Source: Rhizobium sp. BK251 | GTDB taxonomy: Bacteria; Pseudomonadota; Alphaproteobacteria; Rhizobiales; Rhizobiaceae | Assembly: GCF_004345245.1 (NCBI RefSeq) | Contig: NZ_SLUQ01000001.1 | Span: forward strand, 310,001 to 374,000 | Length of the DNA stretch: 64,000 bases | Direction of reading: 5' to 3' | Part shown: positions 19,203 to 28,068 of the stretch, in pieces | Numbering within the stretch: the stretch's first letter is position 1 | Layout of the letters: each line of letters opens with the position of its first letter | The notes under the pieces: generated by a model | Database searches by the model: none | Told to the model about the DNA's origin: nothing | The model's input: only the letters and a program-made list of their open reading frames with translations | Program-made: the position numbers and the translations under genes

Positions 19203-19619
19203 ATGACCGGCTATGAAATGTTCTGGCCCATGATCGCTCACGTAGTGCTCGTGTTTGGCCTCTATGGCGTGCTCGGGCTGCGCCGCAGCGCGGTCGTCAA
19301 GGCGGGCAAGGCGACCCAGGACCAGTTTCGCCTCAACAGAGACGAGCCGCCCGAGAGCCTTGTGGTTCGTCACAGCATCGGAAATCAGTTCGAGCTGCCC
19401 GTCCTCTTCCACCTCTGCTGCATCCTTCTCTATATGACCGAGGCCGACAATCTGATCGCGGTCGGGCTTGCCTGGGCGTTTGTCGCGACGCGCTTCCTGC
19501 ATGCCTATGTCCATATCACCAGCAACAACCTGCGCTATCGCAGCCCGCTTTTTGCCGCGGGTTACGTGGTGCTGGGCGCGATGTGGGCCTGGCTCGCCTC
19601 GTGGATGCTTGCAAGCTGA
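19203..19619 (+). CDS. MAPEG-family membrane protein
   Basis: A 138-residue protein with four membrane spans typical of MAPEG proteins (membrane-associated eicosanoid/glutathione metabolism). The family signature appears as RHSIGNQFELPVLFHLCCILLY (~58-79) followed by ATRFLHAYVHITSNNLRYR (~98-116), the Arg/His/Tyr-rich glutathione-contacting region. Bacterial members mostly lack a defined reaction; glutathione-dependent detoxification is the working guess. The ATG at 19203 has GGGAG upstream. It lies 95 bp after the preceding membrane-protein gene and may belong to the guaB transcript. Confidence 0.8.
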   Translation: MTGYEMFWPMIAHVVLVFGLYGVLGLRRSAVVKAGKATQDQFRLNRDEPPESLVVRHSIGNQFELPVLFHLCCILLYMTEADNLIAVGLAWAFVATRFLHAYVHITSNNLRYRSPLFAAGYVVLGAMWAWLASWMLAS

Positions 19620-19762
19620 TCTCTGCGGTTGCGCAATTCCAGCGGCCACGCGGGCCGCGGTAACGCAGTTGTGTTCCTCCGTTACCACCCGCTGACATAT
19701 CCTGTCGGAGGATGGCGCCGGCGCGGAGCTCGCCGTCCGGGTGGGAAAAAGGAGGAAAACCC

Positions 19763-20638
19763 ATGGAAAGGCCGAACATCACCCAGGCGATGATCAACGC
19801 CTATGACGAGTATACGCACCTTACGCTGGACCGACGCGCCTTCATGGACAAGCTGACGAAGCTTGCCGGCTCGGCAGCGAGTGCGGCGATCATCGTGCCG
19901 CTGCTTGCCGCCAACAAGGCTGCGGCCGAGATGGTCGCGTCAGACGACAGTCGCCTGACGGCGGAGGACGTGACCTTTCCGGGCAGCAATGGCGAGATGA
20001 AAGGCTATCTCGTACGACCGAAGGATGCCTCGGCGCCGCTCGGCGGCGTCATCGTCATTCACGAGAACCGCGGCCTCAATCCTCATATCCGCGACGTTGC
20101 GCGGCGCATGGCGCTGGAGGGCTTTGTCGCTCTCGCCGTCGATTTCCTGTCGCCGGAGGGCGGCACGCCCGAAAACGAGGATCAGGCACGCGAGATGTTC
20201 AGCAAGCTGGATCCGGCAACCACAATCGCGAATGCCGAGGCGAGCGTCCTCTATCTTTCGAGGGTGCCGGGTACCAACGGCAATGTCGGCGCGATCGGCT
20301 TCTGCTGGGGCGGCGGCCTGGTCAACAGCCTTGCCACGAAATCTCCGGAGCTAAAGGCGGGCGTTGCCTATTACGGCATGCAGCCGCCGGCAGACGCGGT
20401 TCCCAACATCAAGGCTGCCCTGCTGCTCCATTATGCCGGGCTGGACGACCGCATCAATGCTGGCGTCGACGCCTACCGCAAGGAGCTTCAGGCGAACAAC
20501 AAGAACTTCGAGATCTTCATCTATGATGGCGTGAACCACGCCTTCAACAACGACACTTCGGCTGCACGTTACAACAAGGCGGCGGCCGATCTTGCGTGGC
20601 AGCGGACGGTGGATTTCCTGAAGAAGAACCTCGCCTGA
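19763..20638 (+). CDS. Dienelactone hydrolase-family protein with Tat-like leader
   Basis: A 291-residue alpha/beta hydrolase of the YghX/dienelactone hydrolase group. The triad is visible: nucleophile Cys in GFCWGGG (~185), Asp in GLDDRINAG (~233) and His in DGVNHAFNND (~265). Residues ~26-55 look like an internal twin-arginine signal (LDRRAFMDKLTKLAGSAASAAII, then KAAAE), preceded by an unusually long N-region of ~25 residues. A canonical AAAGGAGG precedes the ATG at 19763. The natural substrate is unknown. It ends 4 bp from the convergent oxyR stop. Confidence 0.85.
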   Translation: MERPNITQAMINAYDEYTHLTLDRRAFMDKLTKLAGSAASAAIIVPLLAANKAAAEMVASDDSRLTAEDVTFPGSNGEMKGYLVRPKDASAPLGGVIVIHENRGLNPHIRDVARRMALEGFVALAVDFLSPEGGTPENEDQAREMFSKLDPATTIANAEASVLYLSRVPGTNGNVGAIGFCWGGGLVNSLATKSPELKAGVAYYGMQPPADAVPNIKAALLLHYAGLDDRINAGVDAYRKELQANNKNFEIFIYDGVNHAFNNDTSAARYNKAAADLAWQRTVDFLKKNLA

Positions 20639-20642
20639 CCGG

Positions 20643-21548
20643 TCAGGCGGCCTCTTCATAGGGTGATGGGCTGGCGGCGATGATGACCTCCGCCAGAGCG
20701 GCCATGTCTGCGTCACGCTGGTCGCTGCGGCGCCAGGCAAGGCCGATCTCGCGAGAAGGCTGAGGTTCGGCAAAGGGAACGATGCGGATGGCGTTTCGGC
20801 TCGTCTCGGTCGGGATCGCCATCTCCGGGATGAGCGTCATCCCCATGTCGTGCGAAACCATCTGAAGCAGCGTTGCCATCGATGTCGCGCCGAAATTGAC
20901 GAGGCTTCGCTTGCCGGCGCTGCAGACGGCAAGTGCCTGGTCTCTCAGGCAGTGGCCCTCCTCGAGCAGCAGCAGGCGATCCACGTTCACCTCGGTCTCG
21001 GTCAGCGGTGACATCAGCACCGCCTCTCCGTTCTCCGCGACCGCCATGAAGAAGCGGTCGGTGAAAAGCGAGCGCGTGGCGATCCCTTCCGCCTCAATCG
21101 GCATTGCCGCAATGACGACATCCAGCTTTCCTTCGGAGAGGTCGGCGATCAGGCGGCTGGTGACGGCCTCCTTCAGCTCTATCTCGACGGCCGGGTACCC
21201 CTGTCGCAGCTGCGGAATGAACTGCGGCACCAGATAGGGCGCAACCGTGGGAATGATGCCGATTCGGATCAGCCCCTGCAGCGTGCCGCCGTCGCTCCTT
21301 GCACTCCGCTCCAGCCGGTTGACCTCGTTCAGAATGATCCGCACATGCGCGAGGATTTCTTCCCCCTTGCGCGTGAGGATCGTCTTGCCGCGCACCCGCT
21401 CGACCAGTCTTGCGCCGAGATATTCCTCCATTTCCATGATCTGCGCGGAGAGCGCAGGCTGGCTGATATGGACGAGTTCCGCCGCCCTCCCGAAATGGCG
21501 AGTGGATGCAAGGGCTTCGAAGTAGCGCATCTGTCGGAGCGTCAGCAC
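20643..21548 (-). CDS. oxyR: OxyR, peroxide-sensing LysR-type regulator
   Basis: A 301-residue LysR-type activator. The winged HTH is at ~1-60 ([33 protein letters not shown]). The effector domain keeps the redox pair Cys200 ([11 protein letters not shown]) and Cys209 (AVCSAGKRS), equivalent to C199/C208 of E. coli OxyR, which form a disulfide with H2O2. It is divergent from a catalase gene across a 129-bp region with nested inverted repeats. Identification rests on the Cys pair plus the neighbour. Confidence 0.95.
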   Translation of the reverse strand: MLTLRQMRYFEALASTRHFGRAAELVHISQPALSAQIMEMEEYLGARLVERVRGKTILTRKGEEILAHVRIILNEVNRLERSARSDGGTLQGLIRIGIIPTVAPYLVPQFIPQLRQGYPAVEIELKEAVTSRLIADLSEGKLDVVIAAMPIEAEGIATRSLFTDRFFMAVAENGEAVLMSPLTETEVNVDRLLLLEEGHCLRDQALAVCSAGKRSLVNFGATSMATLLQMVSHDMGMTLIPEMAIPTETSRNAIRIVPFAEPQPSREIGLAWRRSDQRDADMAALAEVIIAASPSPYEEAA

Positions 21549-21562
21549 GATCAGTTTTTCCG

Positions 21563-21607
21563 ATTGACCGGGACAGTAAATACGATTGGAAATTATCGTC
21601 GGTCAAT
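21563..21607. promoter_or_regulatory. oxyR-catalase intergenic nested inverted repeats, likely OxyR site
   Basis: Two concentric dyads lie between the divergent genes: ATTGACC (21563-21569) with GGTCAAT (21601-21607), and inside it ACGAT (21582-21586) with ATCGT (21595-21599). The ~45-bp extended footprint fits a tetrameric OxyR contacting four half-sites. Binding is inferred. Confidence 0.6.
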
Positions 21608-21677
21608 GGGACAACTTCAAGGCTCGAGCTCAGGAGAACGCTCGGATGAAATTCCCGTCCCAAAGGAGGATACAGAT

Positions 21678-23162
21678 ATGGCCGATCGCCCACCACTGAC
21701 GACGACCGCCGGCGCGCCCGTCCCCGACAACCAGAATTCCATCACGGCAGGTCCGCGCGGCGGCGTTATGCTTCAGGATTACCAGCTCATCGAAAAGCTG
21801 GCCCACCAGAATCGCGAGCGCATCCCTGAACGCCCGGTTCACGCGAAGGGCTGGGGTGCCCATGGTACGCTGAAGATCACCGGCGACATCTCGATGTATA
21901 CGAAGGCTGCGGCGCTGCAGCCCGGCGCGGAAACGCCAATGCTTGCCCGCTTCTCAACCGTTGCCGGTGAGGCCGGTGCGGCCGATGCCGAGCGCGACGT
22001 GCGCGGCTTCGCATTGAAGTTCTACACCTCGGAGGGCAATTGGGACCTCGTTGGCAACAACACGCCGGTCTTCTTTGTCCGTGACCCTTACAAGTTTCCG
22101 GATTTCATCCACACCCAGAAGCGCCATCCGAAGACCAACCTGCGGTCGGCGACCGCCATGTGGGACTTCTGGTCGCTTTCGCCTGAATCCCTGCATCAGG
22201 TAACGATCCTCATGTCCGACCGCGGCTGTCCCACGTCGCCGCTCCACATGAACGGATACGGTTCCCACACCTATTCGTTCTGGAACGATGCGGGCGAACG
22301 CTTTTGGGTCAAGTTCCACTTCAAGACCCAGCACGGCCACAAGTTCTACACCAATGCCGAGGCTGAATCGGTGATCGGCAAGACGCGCGAGAGCTATCAG
22401 GAGGCCCTCTACGGCTCGATCGAGCAGGGTAACTATCCGCGCTGGACCGTTCAGGTGCAGGTGATGCCGGAGCTCGATGCCGACAAGACACCGTACAACC
22501 CCTTCGACCTGACCAAGGTATGGCCGCATGGCGACTATCCGCCGATCGAAATCGGTGTTCTGGAGCTGAACCGCAATCCCGAAAACTACTTCGCCGAAAT
22601 CGAGAATGCGGCTTTCTCGCCTTCCAACATCGTGCCCGGGATCAGCTTCTCGCCGGACAAGATGCTGCAGGCCCGCATCTTCTCCTATGCCGATGCCCAT
22701 CGCCACCGTCTCGGCACCCACTACGAAAACATTCCGATCAACCAGCCGAAGGTGCCGATCCATCACTATCATCGGGATGGGCAGATGAATACGTTTGGCG
22801 GCATCCGCACCGGCAACCCGGACGCCTACTACGAGCCGAATTCCTTCAGCGGACCGGTCGAGCAACCTGCCGCCCAGGAACCGCCGCTGCGGATCGTCGG
22901 CGACATGGCGCGCTTCAACCACCGCGAAGGTAACGACGACTACGGGCAGCCCCGCGCACTCTTCAATCTCTTCGATGAAGGTCAGCGTGCGCGCCTGTTC
23001 TCCAACATTGCGGCCGCGATGGGCGGTGTGCCGAAAGAGATCGTCGAGCGGCAGCTTGGTCATTTCAAGCTCATTCATCCGGACTATGAAGCCGGCGTCC
23101 GGGCTGCCCTGAAGGCTGCCCACGGCTACGATCCGGATACGATCAGCGCCGCCGCCGAGTAG
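21678..23162 (+). CDS. katA: Monofunctional haem catalase (small-subunit clade)
   Basis: A 494-residue catalase disproportionating H2O2 to water and O2. Catalytic His55 is in [12 protein letters not shown], the distal Asn is in [22 protein letters not shown], and the proximal haem-ligand Tyr is ~337 in [14 protein letters not shown]. The length and the lack of a C-terminal flavodoxin-like domain place it with small-subunit, NADPH-binding clade catalases. There is no signal peptide, so it is cytoplasmic. AAAGGAGG lies upstream of the ATG at 21678, the gene is divergent from oxyR, and a strong terminator follows. Peroxide induction via OxyR is very likely. Confidence 0.95.
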   Translation: MADRPPLTTTAGAPVPDNQNSITAGPRGGVMLQDYQLIEKLAHQNRERIPERPVHAKGWGAHGTLKITGDISMYTKAAALQPGAETPMLARFSTVAGEAGAADAERDVRGFALKFYTSEGNWDLVGNNTPVFFVRDPYKFPDFIHTQKRHPKTNLRSATAMWDFWSLSPESLHQVTILMSDRGCPTSPLHMNGYGSHTYSFWNDAGERFWVKFHFKTQHGHKFYTNAEAESVIGKTRESYQEALYGSIEQGNYPRWTVQVQVMPELDADKTPYNPFDLTKVWPHGDYPPIEIGVLELNRNPENYFAEIENAAFSPSNIVPGISFSPDKMLQARIFSYADAHRHRLGTHYENIPINQPKVPIHHYHRDGQMNTFGGIRTGNPDAYYEPNSFSGPVEQPAAQEPPLRIVGDMARFNHREGNDDYGQPRALFNLFDEGQRARLFSNIAAAMGGVPKEIVERQLGHFKLIHPDYEAGVRAALKAAHGYDPDTISAAAE

Positions 23163-23186
23163 CGTTATCTATTGGAATACCTACAG

Positions 23187-23214
23187 AATCGGGGCCTGCG
23201 GCCCCGATTTTTTT
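23187..23214 (+). terminator. Rho-independent terminator of the catalase gene
   Basis: A 10-bp perfect stem (AATCGGGGCC/GGCCCCGATT) with a 3-nt loop, running into seven T residues, 24 bp past the stop. Confidence 0.9.
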
Positions 23215-23340
23215 GGTGGGACGGCATCCTTAAAATGCCACATGTTCCTTTTACCGGGAGTGAACCTGTGCATGTCATATCGGGCCGCTGGGCAGGTATT
23301 GGACAGGCTCGGTTCGCTCTTAGGGATTTATAGGGACACC

Positions 23341-23985
23341 ATGAGTGCCACTGGGTTGAGCCGCATCACGCTTCGTCGGGAGCCCCAGCAGGAACGCAGC
23401 ATTCAGCGGCTCGACACCATCCTTTCCGCTGCCGCCGAACTGATCGCGGCCAAGGGCGTGAATGGAATGCGAATGACGGAGCTCGCCGCCGTCGCGAAGG
23501 TGCCGATCGGGTCCGTCTACCAGTACTTTCCGGAGAAGGCGGCGATCGTAAAGGCCCTCTTTGACCGGCACGCGTCGGCAATCCAGGCAAAGACAGCCGA
23601 AGCTTTCAGCTCGGTCCATTCGCTCGAGCACGCACTGGACCTTACCTGCGGCATGATCGACTGGTACTACCATGCCTACCGCACCGATCCGACCTATCTC
23701 GGCGTATGGATGGGAACCGAGACCGACCAGGATCTGCTGCGTCTGAATATTCAACACAGCAGCCGCGTCGCGGATATCTTCCAGGGTGCTGTCGCGCATC
23801 TCCTGCCGCCGGATAGCAGCGTGGACTGGCATGCACGCTTCAACCTCTTCAGTCATCTGATCGGTGCATCGATCCGCCTGGCGGTTCTCAGCGACGAGGC
23901 GCTGGCAAAGCGCATGATGGCGGAATGGAAACAGGCGATCCGTATCGCCCTGTTTGCCCCCGAGCCTGCCGCGGGCAAGGCATAG
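23341..23985 (+). CDS. TetR-family transcriptional regulator
   Basis: 214 residues. The HTH is at ~20-65 (RLDTILSAAAELIAAKGVNGMRMTELAAVAKVPIGSVYQYFPEKAAIVKALF). The C-terminal domain is of the broad-effector TetR type with an aromatic-rich stretch (GMIDWYYHAYRTDPTYLGVWMG). The start at 23341 has only a modest AGGGA site; an in-frame upstream Met at 23242 would add 33 residues overlapping the promoter and is less likely. No obvious target is adjacent, since the next gene is convergent, so the regulon is unknown. Confidence 0.85.
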   Translation: MSATGLSRITLRREPQQERSIQRLDTILSAAAELIAAKGVNGMRMTELAAVAKVPIGSVYQYFPEKAAIVKALFDRHASAIQAKTAEAFSSVHSLEHALDLTCGMIDWYYHAYRTDPTYLGVWMGTETDQDLLRLNIQHSSRVADIFQGAVAHLLPPDSSVDWHARFNLFSHLIGASIRLAVLSDEALAKRMMAEWKQAIRIALFAPEPAAGKA

Positions 23986-24018
23986 GCGAGGCCGCCAGGG
24001 CCCCGCCGCTTCTGGGCC

Positions 24019-24972
24019 TTACCAGCTCGGCAAAACCTGCCCGGCTCTTTGACGCGGATAGTTCCGCACATAGGTCTTTACGTCCGACTCGAGGCCGTCA
24101 TCGACCGCCGCCGGCGTGATGTTGTCGAGGCAGGCGGTGATATGTGCCGTGATTGCATTCATGAGAGACAAGGAAACGCCCGGCCGCTTCATGATGCCGA
24201 TCTGTACCGGGGGCAGGGCGGGAAAGCCGTCCGCCTGGGTCAGAACCTTCATGCCGGTGCGCAGCGCCGACTCCGGCATCACCGAAATGGCCATGCCCGC
24301 AAGCACCGCGGCCGCAACCACTGTGCAGGACCAGCTGGTAAACAGGATCTGGTGCTCGCGCCCAACGGCATCCAGGGCCGAACAGGCAAGCTGGCGCCAC
24401 TGGCAGTCTCGTCGCCCGACCGCGAGCGGAACCGGCGCGTCGTCCCGGATCGGATGGTTGGCCGATGCGACCCAGCAAAGCGGCTCCGTGCGCACCACGT
24501 CCGACATGCGTTCACGCGGATTGTGGGTGACGAGCGCGATGTCGAGCTCGCCGCGGCTCATGCGCTCGGCCAGGTCGACCGACGGTTCGCAGACGATATA
24601 GAGCTCGACGCTCGGATGGGTCTTGGCGAAGCGGCCGATGATCTCCGGCATGTAGCGGTCGGCATAGTCGTCGGGCGTGCCGATGCGCAGCGTTCCCTCC
24701 AGACGGTTGTCGTCGAAGGCGGCAATGGCCTCGTTGTTGAGGCGGATGATGCGGCGAGCGTAGTTCAACAGCTTGTCGCCTTCGGCAGTCAGCCGGTTGC
24801 CGCGGCCGTCCTTGATGAAAAGCTGCTTCCCGACGCGTTCCTCCAGGCGGCGCATCTGCATCGAGACGGCCGACTGTGTCTTGAACACGCGCTCGGCCGC
24901 TCTGGTGAAGCTACCCGAGTCCACGATGGCGATGAAGGTCTGCAACTGGTCGATATCAAGCGGTGCCGACAT
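24019..24972 (-). CDS. LysR-type regulator (LrhA-like)
   Basis: 317 residues. The HTH is at ~5-64 (DIDQLQTFIAIVDSGSFTRAAERVFKTQSAVSMQMRRLEERVGKQLF). The effector domain carries GTPDDYADRYMPEIIGRF and LDIALVTHNPRE, as in the LrhA/PecT/HexA branch, which in enterobacteria controls motility and virulence. It is divergent from a DUF1127 gene across a 203-bp region with hairpins. Control of that neighbour is plausible because LysR proteins often regulate divergent genes, but this is inference. Confidence 0.85.
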   Translation of the reverse strand: MSAPLDIDQLQTFIAIVDSGSFTRAAERVFKTQSAVSMQMRRLEERVGKQLFIKDGRGNRLTAEGDKLLNYARRIIRLNNEAIAAFDDNRLEGTLRIGTPDDYADRYMPEIIGRFAKTHPSVELYIVCEPSVDLAERMSRGELDIALVTHNPRERMSDVVRTEPLCWVASANHPIRDDAPVPLAVGRRDCQWRQLACSALDAVGREHQILFTSWSCTVVAAAVLAGMAISVMPESALRTGMKVLTQADGFPALPPVQIGIMKRPGVSLSLMNAITAHITACLDNITPAAVDDGLESDVKTYVRNYPRQRAGQVLPSW

Positions 24973-25072
24973 GATCTCACCTATGAAAAGATATGATGAT
25001 AACCATTAGAAACATTCGTTGGACTGATCAATAGGTCTTTGGCATCTTCACGATGCAAATCAGCAGAATGAA

Positions 25073-25093
25073 GGACAGACCCACTGTCTGTCC
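25073..25093. promoter_or_regulatory. Perfect 8-bp hairpin in the leader of the DUF1127 gene
   Basis: GGACAGAC/GTCTGTCC with a 5-nt loop lies ~85 bp upstream of the DUF1127 start. It could be a protein-binding dyad for the divergent LysR regulator or an RNA hairpin in the 5' leader. No T run follows, so it is not a simple terminator. Confidence 0.45.
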
Positions 25094-25175
25094 GCTTGTA
25101 TTTCAACCTAGCTTTCTCCCGAAGGACCTCTTGGGAGGAGTGGGTTGTTGCGCGCCTCAAAGAAAGGATACACCG

Positions 25176-25463
25176 ATGCGCACGACAGACCGGATTATAG
25201 ACTTCGAGCTCGGCCAGCCGGCAACGACGTTCTTCGGACGTGTGGCCAGCGGCTGGACATTGGTTGCATCCGCCCTGCGTGTTTTCCGCAATCGGATGGA
25301 AGTCAACCAGCTCCACGAGCTCGACGACAATCAGTTGAGGGATATCGGCCTCACGCGGGCCGACCTCAATTCTGCGCTCCTGAATGCGACGTTTTTTGAA
25401 GATCCGTCGTCCCAGCTTGCACGAACGGCGCGCCAGCGCGCACGCCTCACTCTTGCTGACTAG
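25176..25463 (+). CDS. DUF1127 (YjiS-like) small protein
   Basis: A 95-residue protein with the DUF1127 signature near the middle: FRNRMEVNQLHELDDNQLRDIGLTRADL. Such short Arg-rich domains in alphaproteobacteria have been linked to RNA turnover, phosphate and carbon metabolism. This copy has a ~35-residue N-terminal addition and a basic tail (RTARQRARLTLAD). The ATG at 25176 has AAAGGA upstream. It is monocistronic, with an attenuator-like hairpin before it and a strong terminator after it, and divergent from a LysR gene. Confidence 0.85.
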   Translation: MRTTDRIIDFELGQPATTFFGRVASGWTLVASALRVFRNRMEVNQLHELDDNQLRDIGLTRADLNSALLNATFFEDPSSQLARTARQRARLTLAD

Positions 25464-25513
25464 CAGGGGCCCGATTTTCCCCGCAGGGTGATAGCCAATT
25501 AGCCCTGCCGACT

Positions 25514-25553
25514 GCCCGGTGACCGGCTTTCCCAAGCGGTCTCCGGGCTTTTT
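25514..25553 (+). terminator. Terminator between DUF1127 gene and convergent DUF937 gene
   Basis: A 12-bp stem with one mismatch (GCCCGGTGACCG/CGGTCTCCGGGC) and an 11-nt loop is followed by TTTTT. The T run touches the stop of the convergent gene at 25552. Confidence 0.85.
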
Positions 25554-26451
25554 ATTTGCCCTTCGGAGCCTTGCGCGAAGGTGCCGGCTTTTCCGGCGCC
25601 TTGCTGTAGCTGTCGAAGATGGCTTCCATGCTTTTCTGGTAGTTCTTCTGGACTTCCAGCCCGCTGTCGAACATCGAGTTCAGCATGTCGCTGTAGGCAG
25701 TGAGGTCGAGGGCGGGCGTTGCCTTGGGCGCCGGTTCTGGCTCGGGCTCAGGCTGCGGTTGCGCCGCCGGTTTTGGAGCGAAACCACCCATCATCTCCTG
25801 GAATGCCTTGGCGAATGGATTGTCCAGGAAAGGGTTTGCGACCGGCGCATCACTGCGTTTCGGTGCCTGCGGCGCGAACATCAGCTGCATCGCTTGTGTG
25901 AAAGGATTGTCGAAGATGCTGGGCTCGGGCGCCTTCTGCGGCTTTGGGGCAAAGCCCGTGCTCTCCAGCCATTTCTGCACCATCTCGCCCATGGCAGTGT
26001 TGACGAAGGGATTGACGGGGGCGCTCATCTGCCCGGTCGTCTGCTTGAAGAGCCCGCCCATCAGCGTATCGGCCATCGCCGGCAGCATCTTCTTGTAGAT
26101 TTCCTGGCCGATGCCGGTCATCTGCGCCGCCTGCGCAGCAATCGCCTTGGAAACCTCCTTCGATCCGAAGAGCTGCCCGAGGATATTGTTGCCGTCGGAA
26201 ATACCTTCCGGCGTGAAGGCGCGGCTCATGTCCTCGAAATATTTGCCGTAGTTTCCGGTACCAACGGACTGCATCAAGCTCATGAAGTCATAGGGATTTT
26301 CGGTGCTGCGCCTGAGACCGGAGGAAAATGCGGGCATGAGCGCGGCCATGGCCTTGGTCGCCTGCTCCTGAGCCAGGTTGAACTGCTTGGCCATGGCATC
26401 CATGGCTGCTCCGTTCTGCGCCTGCATCATCATTTCGAAGAGTGGCAGCAT
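25552..26451 (-). CDS. DUF937 domain protein with Pro/Ala/Glu-rich linker
   Basis: 299 residues. The central part (~80-150) has the DUF937 look: NNILGQLFGSKEVSKAIAAQAAQMTG then KKMLPAMADTLMGGLFKQ. It is Met/Phe/Ala-rich and helical. A repeated phrase of the type NPFxxAMxxMF occurs three times, followed by a PxPEPEPEPAPK linker and an amphipathic helix (YSDMLNSMFDSGLEVQKNYQKSMEAIFDSY) reminiscent of phasin-type surface helices. Function is unknown; granule association is only a guess from the last helix. The start at 26451 has AAAGGA. Confidence 0.7.
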   Translation of the reverse strand: MLPLFEMMMQAQNGAAMDAMAKQFNLAQEQATKAMAALMPAFSSGLRRSTENPYDFMSLMQSVGTGNYGKYFEDMSRAFTPEGISDGNNILGQLFGSKEVSKAIAAQAAQMTGIGQEIYKKMLPAMADTLMGGLFKQTTGQMSAPVNPFVNTAMGEMVQKWLESTGFAPKPQKAPEPSIFDNPFTQAMQLMFAPQAPKRSDAPVANPFLDNPFAKAFQEMMGGFAPKPAAQPQPEPEPEPAPKATPALDLTAYSDMLNSMFDSGLEVQKNYQKSMEAIFDSYSKAPEKPAPSRKAPKGK

Positions 26452-26546
26452 CGATGTTCCTTTCCCCGAGTCACATGCGTGCATTCAGACCACTATATCC
26501 GGAAAAAGAAACGCGCAAACCGGTTTTTCCCAGCGCGTTCAAGCGC

Positions 26547-27920
26547 TCAGTATTGATATTCCTCGAAAACCGGCTCCACGCTGCCATTCCAGCGCCCGTG
26601 ATAAAGCATCAGCAGATCGTCGGCGAGTGTCGCCCTCTTTGCGAGCACCTCCTCCAGAGGCGCCAGGAATATGCTCTCGTCCTGGCCTTCACCGTTCAGT
26701 CGCGCGCGCGACTTCAGGCCGTCGCGCGAGATGGAGACGACGTCGCGTGCCACGTCGAGGAGACCTCTACCACCGAGTTCCGCCTGCAAGCCGCGCGTTG
26801 GCACGGCGTTGCGCATGGCCATGACGTCGGCATAGGTCCAGTCGCGTGTAAACGAATCTGCAGCTTCGAGCGCTGCGTCATCATAGAGCAGGCCGACCCA
26901 GAAGGCCGGCAGCGCACAGATGCGGCGCCACGGACCGCCGTCGGCGCCGCGCATTTCGAGGAAACGCTTCAGGCGCACGTCAGGGAAGAGCGTCGAGAGA
27001 TGATTGGTCCAGTCTCCCATCGTCGGTTCCCAATCGACGATCTCGCCCTTCAGCGCGCCGTTCATGAACTGGCGGAAAGTGATGTCGGTACAGTCGCGAT
27101 AACGGCCATCGCGCACGATGAAATACATCGGTACGTCAAGCGCCCACTCGACATAGTCTCGGAACTGGAAATCCTCTTTCAGACTGAAATCGAGGACGCC
27201 GGAGCGCTGGTTGTCGGTGTCGCGCCAGATATCGCCGCGCCAGGAGACGAGCCCGTTCGGCTTGCTTTCGGTGAAGGGCGAGGAGGCGAACAGCGCCGTC
27301 GCAAGCGGTTGCAGCTTCATCGACACGCGCATCTTGCGGCGCATGTCCTCTTCGGAGGAGAAATCGAGGTTAACCTGGATCGTGCAGGTCCGGTACATCA
27401 TGTCGAGGCCCTTGGAGCCGACCTTCGGCATGTAGCGCGTCATGATCTCGTAGCGCGACTTCGGCATCCGCGGCGTCTCTGCGAGCGTCCATTTCGGGCT
27501 GCCGCCGATACCCAGGAAGCGGATGCCGAGCGGTTCGGCGATCTCGCGCAACGTCGCCAGGTGCTGGTTCGATTCCTTGCAGGTCTGGTGGATCGTCTCC
27601 AGCGGTGCACCCGACAGCTCGAACTGCCCGCCCGGCTCGATCGAGATCGCGCCCATCCCGCTCGGTTCGCCAAGCCCGATGATATTGCCGCGATCCATGA
27701 TCGGGTCCCAGCCCGATTTCTCCTGCAGTCCCTTCAGCAATGCGGAAATGCTCGCCTCGCCGAAGTAGGGCACGGGGCTGTTGTCGGCACGAAAGAAGGC
27801 GAACTTCTCGTGTTCGGTGCCGATGCGAAATTTCTCCTTCGGCTTGCTCCCCTCGGCAAGATAATCGGTCAGCTCCTGAACCGAAGAGAGCGGCGTCTGG
27901 TCCGTGGTATCGCGAGCCAT
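26547..27920 (-). CDS. gshA: Glutamate-cysteine ligase, plant/alphaproteobacterial type
   Basis: A 457-residue ligase joining L-Glu and L-Cys with ATP, the first and limiting step of glutathione synthesis. Recognisable blocks are FRIGTEHEKFAF, MGAISIEPGGQFELSGAPLETIHQTC, MPKSRYEIMTRYMPKVG, MMYRTCTIQVNLDF and MYFIVRDGRYRD. The C-terminus has the usual VEPVFEEYQY. The start at 27920 is followed directly by family-typical sequence. Plant-type enzymes can be activated by an intramolecular disulfide; I did not map the equivalent Cys pair. It is the next gene after rsmE on the same strand. Confidence 0.95.
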   Translation of the reverse strand: MARDTTDQTPLSSVQELTDYLAEGSKPKEKFRIGTEHEKFAFFRADNSPVPYFGEASISALLKGLQEKSGWDPIMDRGNIIGLGEPSGMGAISIEPGGQFELSGAPLETIHQTCKESNQHLATLREIAEPLGIRFLGIGGSPKWTLAETPRMPKSRYEIMTRYMPKVGSKGLDMMYRTCTIQVNLDFSSEEDMRRKMRVSMKLQPLATALFASSPFTESKPNGLVSWRGDIWRDTDNQRSGVLDFSLKEDFQFRDYVEWALDVPMYFIVRDGRYRDCTDITFRQFMNGALKGEIVDWEPTMGDWTNHLSTLFPDVRLKRFLEMRGADGGPWRRICALPAFWVGLLYDDAALEAADSFTRDWTYADVMAMRNAVPTRGLQAELGGRGLLDVARDVVSISRDGLKSRARLNGEGQDESIFLAPLEEVLAKRATLADDLLMLYHGRWNGSVEPVFEEYQY

Positions 27921-28068
27921 TCAAGTCTACCTGCAATGGGAGGGGCCAGGAAAAAACCGGGCGATTGGAAGGGTGATTAGGACCGCTCCCACGTATGTTG
28001 CAAGTGAAATCGTTTCAACACTTCATCAAAAAAATAGCAGCGTATTCTGCCGGCAGGCGATGCCAGGG

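Noticed and set aside
25073..25093. Hairpin considered as a terminator of a short upstream transcript
   Set aside because: There is no T run after either arm, so intrinsic termination is unlikely.
26547..27980. Long plus-strand open frame antisense to gshA
   Set aside because: gshA is complete with family-specific blocks; the antisense frame shows no protein-like features.
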